Origin: a virus
Virus record (IMG/VR): IMGVR_UViG_3300007229_000042
Coordinates: 1 to 32,334 of that record
Strand: one strand, 5' to 3'
Length of the DNA stretch: 32,334 nt
In this document: one piece after another, positions 1 to 8,251 of the stretch
Position numbering within the stretch: the stretch's first letter is position 1
How the letters are laid out: every line of letters begins with the position of its first letter
The notes under the pieces: generated by a model
Told to the model about the DNA's origin: nothing
Databases searched by the model: none
The model's input: the letters and a program-made list of their open reading frames with translations, nothing else
Position numbers and translations under genes: made by a program

Positions 1-884
1 CGAACCGCTTCTTCTACGCTCATGATTTCGCCTTGTGCGATTTGGCTTTGTGCGCTCGCCGTAGCTGACTTCGTTGCCGCTGCAATCTGCTCTGCCCGTA
101 CTGTTTTGTAGCCCTCGTACTTTGCGTTAGTCTCAGCGATTACTCTCTGCACGCCCGCTGCGTCCAGGTGAGGGTAGAGAGCCTTCACATTGGCAGGGGT
201 TACGAAGTTATTAACCTTTGTTTCGTCTTTACTATTTACGACGGATGTAGCATCTGCCGATGCTTGCTGGTATTCCGCAGCCTGTAGGCTTGAGACGGTA
301 GCATTCGCCTGTTGCGTCCAAGGTGCAAGTAAATCCTGCGCACCTTCTGACACCGTGGTCTGCCAAGCCTGTATGTCAGCGGGAGATGCTCCCGCCAATT
401 TCCAGTTGTCGAACTTCGGCTGCATACGCTGGTTTACTATTTCTTGGGCTTTAGTGCGCCCAAACTGTTGTACGAGAGGTAGAGCCGCTTCCGGTAATAC
501 ATCACCCGCTAGTTCCTTCACGGCAGAAAGAGCACCCTCTTCACCACCCGAGATGTAGGCGTTGCCGTAGACGCCGGCTAACTGGCCCGCGATCTTAATA
601 TTGTTTTGTAGCGCCGCTTGCTTGCGAGCCGTAGCCGCCGCAGAAAGCTGTTGCTGTCTACGAGCTACGTTTTTTTCCATAAGGTCACGGGACGGAAGTG
701 CGTTCTTTAGAAAGTTACTGTTGCCGCCAAGGTTTTGGGAGAAGGTCGCCCGCTCATCGACGCTGGCATCCGGGTTGCTCTTTATAAAGTCAGCATAAAG
801 CGCAGCGTTTTCCGCACGCCGAGATTTAAACTCATCGTTGCTTTGCTTTACGCCCGCATCAAACGCTCCGAAATTAAAAACCAT
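1..884 (-). CDS. Probable internal virion protein, 5' part only (runs off the left edge)
   Basis: Reading the minus strand from the ATG at 884-882 gives an uninterrupted frame of 294 codons to the window edge with no stop, so only the N-terminal part is seen. It starts MVFNFGAFDAGVKQ and is rich in Ala, Gln and Asn, with long helical stretches and no signal peptide or membrane segment. An AGGGA ribosome-binding site lies about 9 nt upstream, and the preceding gene stops 12 nt before the start. It is the last structural gene visible in a podovirus-like late operon, after the tail genes, where large internal (ejection) proteins usually lie. No catalytic domain, such as a transglycosylase, is visible in this part. 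The open frame and start are clear; the function is an inference from position and composition. Confidence 0.8.
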   Translation of the reverse strand, partial: MVFNFGAFDAGVKQSNDEFKSRRAENAALYADFIKSNPDASVDERATFSQNLGGNSNFLKNALPSRDLMEKNVARRQQQLSAAATARKQAALQNNIKIAGQLAGVYGNAYISGGEEGALSAVKELAGDVLPEAALPLVQQFGRTKAQEIVNQRMQPKFDNWKLAGASPADIQAWQTTVSEGAQDLLAPWTQQANATVSSLQAAEYQQASADATSVVNSKDETKVNNFVTPANVKALYPHLDAAGVQRVIAETNAKYEGYKTVRAEQIAAATKSATASAQSQIAQGEIMSVEEAV

Positions 885-896
885 ATTACGAAGTCC

Positions 897-2072
897 CTAC
901 AAATAATTCATCTTGAAGTCGTTGTACCACTTCCCGGCTGATGATGCGTTGCTACTTGCCAGCGCATTAGCGTTAGTGGCAGCATTTGAAAGCGCTGAAA
1001 ATGCGTTGGAGTTGTCGATGGAGTTCTGACCCTGTGCCGCATATGTGTACGGCGCCGTAGCAAGTTGCTGTACTTGCCCAATGTAGCTGTTGGCAAGTTT
1101 GTTTTCAGCCCCAACAGTAGAAAGACCGTTTAGATAATCCGAAATCGCGGTGTTATTCCGCATACCCTGCTCCGCCTTCAACTCATCAATAGCCATGCCA
1201 CGTTGAGCGTTAATGTTTTGCGCATAGCCCGAGCCGTAAGTGCCAGCATTCAAGGTGTTGGTCAGCCCTTGGGTAGCGTACTGCATAGTATCCGACACAA
1301 GGTTACGTTGCATGTTACGCTCTGCATTGGTCATGTTTTGCTGGTTAGACGCAGCAGTCTGCAATCCTGAGATGTACTGCTGTGCGTCGCCGATAGCAGC
1401 TAACATATCCTCATTGGCCCGCTGAGACGCCATGTCTGTGAACTGACGTTCCATTTGAACACGCAGTGTAGAGTTTTCCATTCCCTCAGGAATGCGAGCA
1501 TTAACGCGGGAGTATTGCTCATCCATAGCGCGAGCTGTGTTTGACTGCCGCATCCTCATGAACTTCTGCGTCAGCCCGTCTTGCATCCTTGCGAAGTCCA
1601 AAGTTTGCGGCGCTGAGTTCATGCCTATGGCGTCACGCCCGTAAACTGTATCTTCTGCGCCGCCGAGCCTTTGATCTGCGTACTCTCTAAAAGCGCCCTC
1701 GTAGCCCTTGAGACGCATCTCATCTATTTCAGTCATGTCTTCGACTGTAGCGACGTTAGCCGCTTCTTCAGCAGACCTTTGATCTGCAAAGTATTCCTTG
1801 AATGTATCAACTTTATCGGGAGTTACTTGCCCGAAAGAGCCGTATTCATCCAATAACCTACGAAGGTTACTTTCAAGCTGGGTGCCGCCCTCTGCATAGA
1901 GAGCTGCGATCTCATTATTCCTGTCAATCTCAGCCGCAGTTAATTCTGCGCTCGCGTCACTGGCGGCAGATGCAGCGTTATTGGACTGCACCGCCCCTCG
2001 GATTTTGAGAATGCCCTCTATAGCATCAAGAGGGTTATCAGTAATTGCGTCAATTATTGATGAAAAGCTCAT
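897..2072 (-). CDS. Putative internal virion protein, Gln/Asn/Ala-rich
   Basis: This 391-residue protein is predicted to be mostly helical. The N-terminal 80 residues are Ala/Ser/Asp-rich. The middle is Met/Gln/Arg-rich (for example RMRQSNTARAMDEQYSRV) and the C-terminal 120 residues are Asn/Ala/Ser-rich. No transmembrane or enzymatic motif was seen. Small helical Gln/Ala-rich proteins in the distal part of podovirus late operons are commonly inner core or ejection proteins that leave the capsid with the DNA. Assignment to that group is by composition and position only. It lies 10 nt downstream of the 766-residue LysM protein and 12 nt upstream of the truncated gene at the left edge, so the three are probably co-translated. 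Confidence 0.75.
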   Translation of the reverse strand: MSFSSIIDAITDNPLDAIEGILKIRGAVQSNNAASAASDASAELTAAEIDRNNEIAALYAEGGTQLESNLRRLLDEYGSFGQVTPDKVDTFKEYFADQRSAEEAANVATVEDMTEIDEMRLKGYEGAFREYADQRLGGAEDTVYGRDAIGMNSAPQTLDFARMQDGLTQKFMRMRQSNTARAMDEQYSRVNARIPEGMENSTLRVQMERQFTDMASQRANEDMLAAIGDAQQYISGLQTAASNQQNMTNAERNMQRNLVSDTMQYATQGLTNTLNAGTYGSGYAQNINAQRGMAIDELKAEQGMRNNTAISDYLNGLSTVGAENKLANSYIGQVQQLATAPYTYAAQGQNSIDNSNAFSALSNAATNANALASSNASSAGKWYNDFKMNYL

Positions 2073-2082
2073 AGCGGCTTCC

Positions 2083-4383
2083 TTATATTAAGCTACCAAA
2101 ACCACCACGACGCTGCTTGCGATATGTTCCGATCCCGCCCTGGGCGTTGATCGGAACATTGACGTACCGGATTTCTCCGGTGTCGCGGTCCTTGACGGCC
2201 CTGCGTTGATAGACCCCATCTTGAGACATGGTTGAGATTGTGTTGCCAAAATATGTCGGGTTCATTGCAAACCCAAAAGCGTTTTGGAATGCAAGCGGAT
2301 CGTAGTTGCTGTTATTATATTGCTGCATTGCGGTGTTGATCGCAGCAATTATCTCCTCACGGGACATGCCCGAAGTATCGTTAGTAGACGCGCCCGTAAG
2401 CTGTGCCAACTGAGAACGAAGGTTTGCAATCTCTTGCTCCAGTGATGAGATTTGACCATCTTGGTTTGTATCTACAAAGGCCGTGTCATTGGATGCCCCA
2501 CCAGTGCTTGCATCTGTACCAGTACCAGTGCCAGTGCCAGTGCCAGTGCCAGTGCCCTCGTAGTCGATATTGACGCCTGCTGTGCCAATAACTGCGCCGC
2601 CAGCAAGAACATATGTTACGCCGTTGTAGGTGTACTCGCCTTCATAGAGGGTGCCATCCGCGTTGTAGATCAAGCCATCAGAGCCCGTGTAAGGCGTAGT
2701 GGTGGTTTCATCTACATCAGTCTCATCAGTGCCGCCCGTAATTACTTCGGTGACGACCTCGGCTTCTTCATTAGTTACAGTACCGTCGCCATCGCCCGAC
2801 CCAGTACCAGTACCAGTACCAGTATTAGTGCCAGTACCAGTACCAGTATTTGTACCAGTATTTGTACCAGTATTCGTTCCTGTACCAGTGTTGGTGCCAG
2901 TACCCGTTCCTGTACCAGTGTTGGTGCCAGTACCCGTCTCTGTGCCAGTACCCGTCTCTGTGCCAGTGCCCGTACCGCCAACTTCTTGAGACATTACCGC
3001 CTCTTCGTCTGCATTTTTAGCGGCAGTGTAATCTGAGCCGTTGCTAAAAGTTTGGCCCTTATAGTAATAAGTTCCATCACGGTATCCGTTAAGCGGCACA
3101 CCGTTCTGAAAGTATACGCCATCGTCGTAACCGCTAAAGTTTTCCTCGCCAGTCAAACTCAAGCTAAGAGAATTTGTATCAGCAGCAAGGTTTCCAGTAT
3201 CCGCTTCCGCAGCGTCGTTGAAGTTGTTGCCCGAGTTCGTGGTTGTATAGTCTATGTTTTGGGTTAGATCGGACTGATCGTACTCACCCGCTCCTAGAAT
3301 AGCATCCGGCCTTAAAAACACACTGTCTGTGTTAGTGTTTTGCAGTTGGCTCAAACCTTCATATACGCCTACATAGTCATTTTCAAAATTTTCCTCGGCA
3401 ATACTATCGAGACCGTTTAAGTCATTGTCTATATAGTTGTATCCAGTAGAAGCTGGTACATTTACGGGACCAACCTCTATACCGCTATTTGAAACAATAG
3501 GATTAGCAGAAGAGTTTACTATCGCAGCTTCTACGAAGCTATTGCCTTCAACGCCGCCAGTATTGTCATCAGCCTGAGCTGCCGCTACATAATTGTTGCC
3601 AGAGCTCGTAGTGCTGTAATCTACAGCAGAGGTTGCGCCAGCAGCGCCGGCCCCACCCGTGTAGTATTCGTTTACTGCCGCTGCTACGTCTTGGCTTCCG
3701 AAACCTGATGTAGAGCCAGGAGCCGCTATAGCATCTAGCCCGCTTTGGTCAGCCTCGCCCGCCGCTTGCAACTTGGCGAAGTAATCGTCTACGCTGCCTG
3801 CGTTGGAATTGGACGCAACTGGAGTAGAGCCTACACCGCCAGCGTATGTGCTCGCGCCTTGTGCAGTATTGCTAAGGTTGAGGGTCGCGCCAGCCGCAAT
3901 TTTGTTTGCGTCCGTAATATTGTTCTGCTCCATAATGGATTGAACGGATGTGTTATTGGCTTCCGCAATCTCTGAAAGAGTTTGGCCAGCCTCGACTGTA
4001 ACGCTGTCGCTCGGCGTGGACTTAGAACCCCCGCCCTTACCGCCGCCGCTGTCGCTTTGCCCTGGTCCGAAGTCATCTACTGCCATGCTGGAGTTATTAG
4101 AGCTGCTATTGTTGCTAGAGCTGCTATTGTTGCTAGAGCTGCTATTGTTGCTAGAGCTGCTATTGTTGTTGTCGTCGTCGCGCCGCGCGGCGACAGCCGA
4201 CATAGTGTCGAGCTTTGGATTAGCAGGGTCGCTGTAATCATTCTGAAAGACAGTTGCCGCTGGAGCTGGAGACGGCCCATCGTCATTTCCGCCGCCACCA
4301 CCGCCGCCACCACCACCGCCACCGCCGTAGAGAATTTGAGGTTTAATTTTGCTCAAGCCGATCAGTTGTGCGAAAGTGTTCAT
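2083..4383 (-). CDS. Large low-complexity virion protein with a LysM domain
   Basis: The 766-residue product is modular. Residues 20-32 are thirteen consecutive glycines. Residues 75-99 are Ser/Asn repeats (SSSSNN units). Residues about 127-170 form a LysM peptidoglycan-binding domain ([15 protein letters not shown]...IAAGATLNL). Residues about 469-528 and 610-623 are Gly-Thr repeats. The C-terminus has a short coiled coil ([19 protein letters not shown]) and ends GGFGSLI. LysM modules bind N-acetylglucosamine polymers, so the protein may contact the wall during DNA entry; this is inference. The start overlaps the stop of the acyltransferase-like gene by 4 nt (ATGA), which suggests translational coupling. 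No hydrolase motif was recognised. It could be an internal virion protein or a fibrous tail component. Confidence 0.8.
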   Translation of the reverse strand: MNTFAQLIGLSKIKPQILYGGGGGGGGGGGGGNDDGPSPAPAATVFQNDYSDPANPKLDTMSAVAARRDDDNNNSSSSNNSSSSNNSSSSNNSSSNNSSMAVDDFGPGQSDSGGGKGGGSKSTPSDSVTVEAGQTLSEIAEANNTSVQSIMEQNNITDANKIAAGATLNLSNTAQGASTYAGGVGSTPVASNSNAGSVDDYFAKLQAAGEADQSGLDAIAAPGSTSGFGSQDVAAAVNEYYTGGAGAAGATSAVDYSTTSSGNNYVAAAQADDNTGGVEGNSFVEAAIVNSSANPIVSNSGIEVGPVNVPASTGYNYIDNDLNGLDSIAEENFENDYVGVYEGLSQLQNTNTDSVFLRPDAILGAGEYDQSDLTQNIDYTTTNSGNNFNDAAEADTGNLAADTNSLSLSLTGEENFSGYDDGVYFQNGVPLNGYRDGTYYYKGQTFSNGSDYTAAKNADEEAVMSQEVGGTGTGTETGTGTETGTGTNTGTGTGTGTNTGTGTNTGTNTGTNTGTGTGTNTGTGTGTGSGDGDGTVTNEEAEVVTEVITGGTDETDVDETTTTPYTGSDGLIYNADGTLYEGEYTYNGVTYVLAGGAVIGTAGVNIDYEGTGTGTGTGTGTGTDASTGGASNDTAFVDTNQDGQISSLEQEIANLRSQLAQLTGASTNDTSGMSREEIIAAINTAMQQYNNSNYDPLAFQNAFGFAMNPTYFGNTISTMSQDGVYQRRAVKDRDTGEIRYVNVPINAQGGIGTYRKQRRGGFGSLI
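2515..2554. repeat. Second Gly-Thr hexanucleotide tract
   Basis: About six copies of a GGNACT-type hexamer on the minus strand encode alternating Gly and Thr at residues about 610-623 of the LysM protein. It is the same unit as the longer tract at 2803-2975. Confidence 0.8.
2803..2975. repeat. Degenerate hexanucleotide tract encoding Gly-Thr repeats
   Basis: Minus-strand GGTACT/GGNACN hexamers, interrupted by AAT (Asn) and GAG (Glu) variants, encode about 60 residues of (Gly-Thr) with Asn-Thr or Glu-Thr interruptions. Nearly identical neighbouring units suggest recent expansion by slippage or unequal recombination. Confidence 0.85.
4099..4170. repeat. Four tandem 18-bp units encoding Ser/Asn linkers
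   Basis: The unit agagctgctattgttgct occurs four times head to tail. The first three copies are identical and the fourth differs by one base (4099-4116, 4117-4134, 4135-4152, 4153-4170). On the minus strand each unit encodes SSSSNN-type linker residues of the LysM protein. Confidence 0.9.
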
Positions 4384-4790
4384 GTGTTCAGACCCTTATT
4401 TGGATACCACCCTCGGCGGCTACCGTTTCCTCTCATTGCGTAGACTGTCTCGAACTCTGGATATGTCTCGTAAAAGAACTTTCTTATGTCCTTTGAAACA
4501 GCCAAAACGTCGTCTTTTCCACCGCGAGCAATCATGTCGATCACCCATAATTGATCGCCGCTTTCGCGGCTGAAGGCTTCGTCTCCCCACCAATCCATCG
4601 ACTTAGCTTCGTCTTCTGTGAGGAAGCAGTAGGTCAACATTGCGTAGGGCTCGCCAGTCTCCCTGTAGTAAACGCGAAGTTTCCCGTTTTCATCCGCAGG
4701 GACGAGACGCCAGCCGATTACCTCTGATCGGTAATCTTTGTAGGTCTCATCCGTTGTCCAGATCGAAAGGGCATCGCGAAACTGAGACAT
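4380..4790 (-). CDS. HlyC-like (toxin-activating) lysine acyltransferase family protein
   Basis: The 136-residue product resembles the HlyC/RTX toxin lysine acyltransferase family, which transfers fatty acyl groups from acyl-ACP to lysines of a partner protein. The family signature appears as [16 protein letters not shown], then [15 protein letters not shown], then [11 protein letters not shown], in the same order as HlyC (YPVAYCSW, SGDRKWFIDWIAPFG, MRKKFPDE, recalled from memory). Asp85 in LWVID matches the essential Asp of HlyC. The residue six positions after Trp11, where HlyC has its essential His23, is Tyr17 here. The protein is shorter than HlyC (170 aa). It overlaps the LysM protein gene by 4 nt and follows two genes sharing a GRNGD domain, so these neighbours are candidate substrates (inference). 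No RTX toxin is visible. Family membership is fairly secure; activity is not. Confidence 0.72.
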   Translation of the reverse strand: MSQFRDALSIWTTDETYKDYRSEVIGWRLVPADENGKLRVYYRETGEPYAMLTYCFLTEDEAKSMDWWGDEAFSRESGDQLWVIDMIARGGKDDVLAVSKDIRKFFYETYPEFETVYAMRGNGSRRGWYPNKGLNT

Positions 4791-4792
4791 GG

Positions 4793-5041
4793 CTAGTAGC
4801 CTAATTTCTTCTTCATTACCTCATCGACGTTGTAAAACTCGAGCATACCCGTTTTTGGATTGAACGAGCCAGCACCACCGATGTCTTGTAGCAACTTCAT
4901 CGTGAATGGAGATGCGTGAACCATCATTGTATCGCCGTTGCGACCTTCTTCCGCGAGCTTGTCGCCGATGAGAGCTGCCTCTTTTCGGGCTTTTATGGAT
5001 TTACCTGTGTTGGGCCCGAAGACCTCTGCTGAAAACGCCAT
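4793..5041 (-). CDS. Small protein consisting of a GRNGD...IGGAG domain
   Basis: The 82-residue product is built around the block GRNGDTMMVHASP...LLQDIGGAGSFNPKTGMLEF. The same block, with the same spacing, forms the N-terminus of the next gene upstream (5102-6667), so the two are paralogous in this domain. I chose the ATG at 5041 rather than a TTG fifteen bases upstream because GGAAGGA lies about 6 nt before this ATG. The function is unknown. It lies two bases upstream of the acyltransferase-like gene and is probably co-expressed with it. I recall similar blocks in other phage proteins of unknown role but could not verify this. Confidence 0.75.
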   Translation of the reverse strand: MAFSAEVFGPNTGKSIKARKEAALIGDKLAEEGRNGDTMMVHASPFTMKLLQDIGGAGSFNPKTGMLEFYNVDEVMKKKLGY

Positions 5042-5101
5042 GAAACTTCCTTCCAAGTTCTTGTTTGTAGCATAAAGCGATACCGCACTAGCGGTCGTCC
5101 C

Positions 5102-6667
5102 TTACGCCACTTGGTCCCTAATGCTTTGACTGATTTGCTCAGTAACCCCGTCAATGGAGTATGCCGTTGTGACTTCCTGACCGTCCCGAGTGCGTCGTTG
5201 AATTTCTCTGTCCAGTGATGCCAGTGATGCCATTGCAGAATTATGCTGCGGGCTACCCTGCTCATAATCTTGAAGCTCAATCATGAGCCGACTTCTCTCT
5301 ATTTGTAGGCCAGGAGTTTGGTAGCCCTTGTATCTTTGATACGAAGCGACACGGCCCATGTAACCAGCGTCAATGGTAGTGTCATTCTCTACGCGAGCAT
5401 ACTCGAGCATTGCGCCCACGTCGTTCATCGCGTTCGTGTAACCGTCTTTATTTGCGTCGTAGGTAGCTTCAACAAGACCAGTTTGTTGGTCGCCGGCTAC
5501 TAAGGCGACCTTATTATCCGCTGTCGTGAACATTGATACGTTGCCCTGCAACTTATCCATGATGTCCCTTGGCAGTTGTGATATTAACTGCTCAATCATA
5601 TTTGAACCTTGCTCAGTCATCGCGTAGGCTCGAGAGTTTTCTGCTGAAGTCGTAATGTGAAATGGCTTTTCATTACCATTGTACGTTCCAACCTTCTGGC
5701 CCGTGCCATCAGTGTAGTCGTATTCAATCAAGCTGGAACCGTTTAGCCTCGAACTAAAATTGCTAACAGTGCTGTAGCCAAAATCTCCAGATAGCTCAGT
5801 AGCTTCAGACGCCGTGGTGTCAGTTGTATCAGTGGCGTCAGTGTCAACCTCGGCAACGGTAGAAGTGGAGGTGGAACTGCTTTTGCGATTATCGTCATCG
5901 TTGTCAGTTGGATGAGTATAGACGCTTCTAGTAGTAGAAGATGAGCTTCCACCACTGTCGTTGTTAAAACCGTCCGTCACAGAGTTATATACGTTGCCAA
6001 TGATCTTCGACGTTATAAAAGCCGCTGGGTTAGTCACCATACCAATTACATTCAGTGCCGTAGAGAAAACATTCTCATGGTTTCCATTGACGGGCTGATT
6101 GTCGTCGTTGACCAACTGACCGTTGACATATTGCTTGCCATCATTGGGCGTCGATAAGTTAGCCGCATCCTGCCAAGACGTGTTATTGTTAATACGTTGG
6201 CCACTGGAATTTACGAGAACACCATTCTCGTAAACCATCCCGTCCCCAGGTGTTAGTAGGTTGGCAAATGTTTGGCGGATAGTGTTAGAACCGCTGTCAT
6301 TGTTGCTGGAATTGCTCGAGCTGTTGTTGCTGCTCGAGCTATTATTGCTACTGGAAGTAGACGTATAGGTCTTCGTACTAGAGTTGTACTTTTGACCCTT
6401 TTCAGCATCTCGTTGCTTTGCAAGGTCATTGACCTCTTTAGTCCACTCTCCATCACTCTCCTTGAGCGCAGCATTGATCTTGTCCTGAGTGGTGTTGAAC
6501 TCCTTCAAGCCCGTTTGAGGATTGACGGTGCCTGCACCGCCAATCCTTTCAAGGTACTCAACCTCTTCCGGCATAACGTGTATTAGCTGACTATCGCCGT
6601 TCCTGCCCATTTCGGACATATACTTGGCGATAGCTTTCATCTGCTGTGGGCTTAGGTCTTGTGACAT
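5102..6667 (-). CDS. Structural-type protein with N-terminal GRNGD domain and Ser/Asn/Thr linkers
   Basis: The 521-residue product starts with a GRNGD...IGGAGTVNPQTGLKEF block (residues about 21-57) shared with the small gene downstream. Residues about 95-130 form a Ser/Asn linker. Two imperfect copies of a motif follow (ANLLTPGDGMVYENGVLVN and ANLSTPNDGKQYVNGQLVN, about residues 136-195). After a short hydrophobic stretch (FSTALNVIGMVTNPAAFITS) there is an Asp/Thr/Ser-rich linker and a more ordered C-terminal 200 residues with helical Gln/Arg-rich segments. It lies 14 nt downstream of the tail fibre gene. It is probably a virion protein, perhaps an internal or fibre-associated one. No enzyme motif was recognised. 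Confidence 0.75.
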   Translation of the reverse strand: MSQDLSPQQMKAIAKYMSEMGRNGDSQLIHVMPEEVEYLERIGGAGTVNPQTGLKEFNTTQDKINAALKESDGEWTKEVNDLAKQRDAEKGQKYNSSTKTYTSTSSSNNSSSSNNSSSNSSNNDSGSNTIRQTFANLLTPGDGMVYENGVLVNSSGQRINNNTSWQDAANLSTPNDGKQYVNGQLVNDDNQPVNGNHENVFSTALNVIGMVTNPAAFITSKIIGNVYNSVTDGFNNDSGGSSSSTTRSVYTHPTDNDDDNRKSSSTSTSTVAEVDTDATDTTDTTASEATELSGDFGYSTVSNFSSRLNGSSLIEYDYTDGTGQKVGTYNGNEKPFHITTSAENSRAYAMTEQGSNMIEQLISQLPRDIMDKLQGNVSMFTTADNKVALVAGDQQTGLVEATYDANKDGYTNAMNDVGAMLEYARVENDTTIDAGYMGRVASYQRYKGYQTPGLQIERSRLMIELQDYEQGSPQHNSAMASLASLDREIQRRTRDGQEVTTAYSIDGVTEQISQSIRDQVA

Positions 6668-6681
6668 TAGGTGCCCCTATC

Positions 6682-8250
6682 TTAGACGTTGGTGATAACC
6701 GCCGCGAGCGTTACCTCTACATCTGTGAGGGAGCTTGCGGATGTAACTTCGAAAGCCACCTCGCGGGAGGTAGTTGTTGCGTCGATAGCAATGGATGCAG
6801 AGAGGTTCTGCTCAGTAAGAGCCGAGCTGACTGGAATAACGTCACCAGCATTGATGCCGTTAATCTTCATCTGAATGTTCGCAGTGCCCGAAGTGCACTT
6901 AGCCGCGATAGCGTCAATCCTTACGTTCTGCTTAAACGCGCGCGTGATAGTGTAGGCGCCGTTACCGATAGAGCCCGTTTGCTTGAAGAAGAATGAACGA
7001 GTTGCGAAGGTGTCAGGTAACTGCGCGATTGGAAGCCGCCCGGTGCTATCGAGACCCGCTACGCCGTCGGCTGCTCCGATGTAAGTTTTTGGAACTACAG
7101 CAGTAAAGTCTACGTTAGCAAACTCGAGACCACCGCCCGTAGAGTTAATACGCAAAAACTGGAGGGCGTTCGTGGTTCCAAACGCGGGGATGCCTGTGTC
7201 AGGGGAAGTAAGGAGCCAACCCGTACCATTGTAGAATTTGAGAACATTGGGAGACGAAGCGGTATCTACCCAGAAGTCTCCTGCGTTTGCCGTCGTAGGC
7301 TCAGAAGCCGAAACGTAGACGCGGCCCCGGTTGGCGAGAAGTTCAGTTACACCTTCAACCTTAGCGCGTGGAATTTCAGCATCCTGTACGGCCATCTTTT
7401 GATAAGGAATAAGACCATCTGAGTTGGTGAACTTATCCTCCGTCATCAAACCAGATACCCGAACCTGAGAAGTGTCTTCGACAATGATGAATGTCACAAG
7501 ATCATTCTCGACCAAAGCACTCGTAAACGTGATCGTCGAGTTGGCGGGCTGTTGAGTGTAATCGTTTGTACCGCCGGAGCGCTGCAATACACCGTTGCGG
7601 TAAACCAAAACTTTTTGGTCTTCATTGTGAACGAACGGGAACACCGCCTGAGATTGCCCTGCGGCTACGTCCTGTCTAGTGAACCCACTGTCGTTGGCAC
7701 TTTGGACCTTGTATATTGTAACCAGATCATCGCCTTCAGTAGCATCGTTCAACGTCACAGTATTCGAAGTCGGATCGCTGGTGTAGTCTGCTGCCGCAAG
7801 CAACGCGCCGTTAAGATATACTACGATAGCGTCTGACGCCTCGTGTATGAAGTTAAAGGTCACTGCACCCGCTGAATAGGCAACGTCGCCGTTTTCATCA
7901 GCAGCACCGATAACTACATCTTGGCGGGCAGAGAACAGTGGGGCGCCGATTGTACCCACGTCGCTACCAGCCGCGCCTCGGATTTCAGCTACCGTCGCGA
8001 GAGATTTCCAGCCCTGCTCGGCTTCAGTGTACTCACCTACGCGGTACTGCAAGCCTTGAATTGGGTCGTTGCGCAATTCAACTGGAGCTTGGAGGACACC
8101 TTCGTTGTCGAATAGCTTACGCATCAACTCCGCGAGTGTACTGTCGCCCAACTCAGAAGAGTTAAGGTAACGAACAATGTTCTCGATGTCTGCGCCGATG
8201 TTGCCGCTGGACGTGTGGTTGCCGGGATATAGAACCTTTAGACGGGCCAT
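6682..8250 (-). CDS. Tail fibre protein with virion-anchor N-terminus and two beta modules
   Basis: The 522-residue protein starts with an anchor-like region (residues about 15-60) sharing the pattern YL...E.G..TLA.LM.KLFD with the short fibre at 18544-19098. Residues about 130-182 and 202-257 are two copies of a beta-sandwich module common in phage fibres (F.F.H....VVYLNGALL...DYT....TVTL....GDDLVTI). Residues about 313-340 resemble the tail-fibre phrase seen as GDFWVDTASSPNVLKFYNGTGW. The C-terminal 100 residues are beta-rich and probably carry the receptor-binding tip. It starts 1 nt after the nozzle gene stops. The fibre role is well supported by these modules; the receptor is unknown. 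Confidence 0.82.
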   Translation of the reverse strand: MARLKVLYPGNHTSSGNIGADIENIVRYLNSSELGDSTLAELMRKLFDNEGVLQAPVELRNDPIQGLQYRVGEYTEAEQGWKSLATVAEIRGAAGSDVGTIGAPLFSARQDVVIGAADENGDVAYSAGAVTFNFIHEASDAIVVYLNGALLAAADYTSDPTSNTVTLNDATEGDDLVTIYKVQSANDSGFTRQDVAAGQSQAVFPFVHNEDQKVLVYRNGVLQRSGGTNDYTQQPANSTITFTSALVENDLVTFIIVEDTSQVRVSGLMTEDKFTNSDGLIPYQKMAVQDAEIPRAKVEGVTELLANRGRVYVSASEPTTANAGDFWVDTASSPNVLKFYNGTGWLLTSPDTGIPAFGTTNALQFLRINSTGGGLEFANVDFTAVVPKTYIGAADGVAGLDSTGRLPIAQLPDTFATRSFFFKQTGSIGNGAYTITRAFKQNVRIDAIAAKCTSGTANIQMKINGINAGDVIPVSSALTEQNLSASIAIDATTTSREVAFEVTSASSLTDVEVTLAAVITNV

Positions 8251-8251
8251 T

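Noticed and set aside
2699-2989. Plus-strand Val-Pro repeat protein
   Set aside because: It is the complement of the Gly-Thr tract in the LysM gene and lacks a ribosome-binding site.
4099-4170. CRISPR-like array
   Set aside because: The 18-bp units are directly adjacent with no spacers and encode an in-frame linker.
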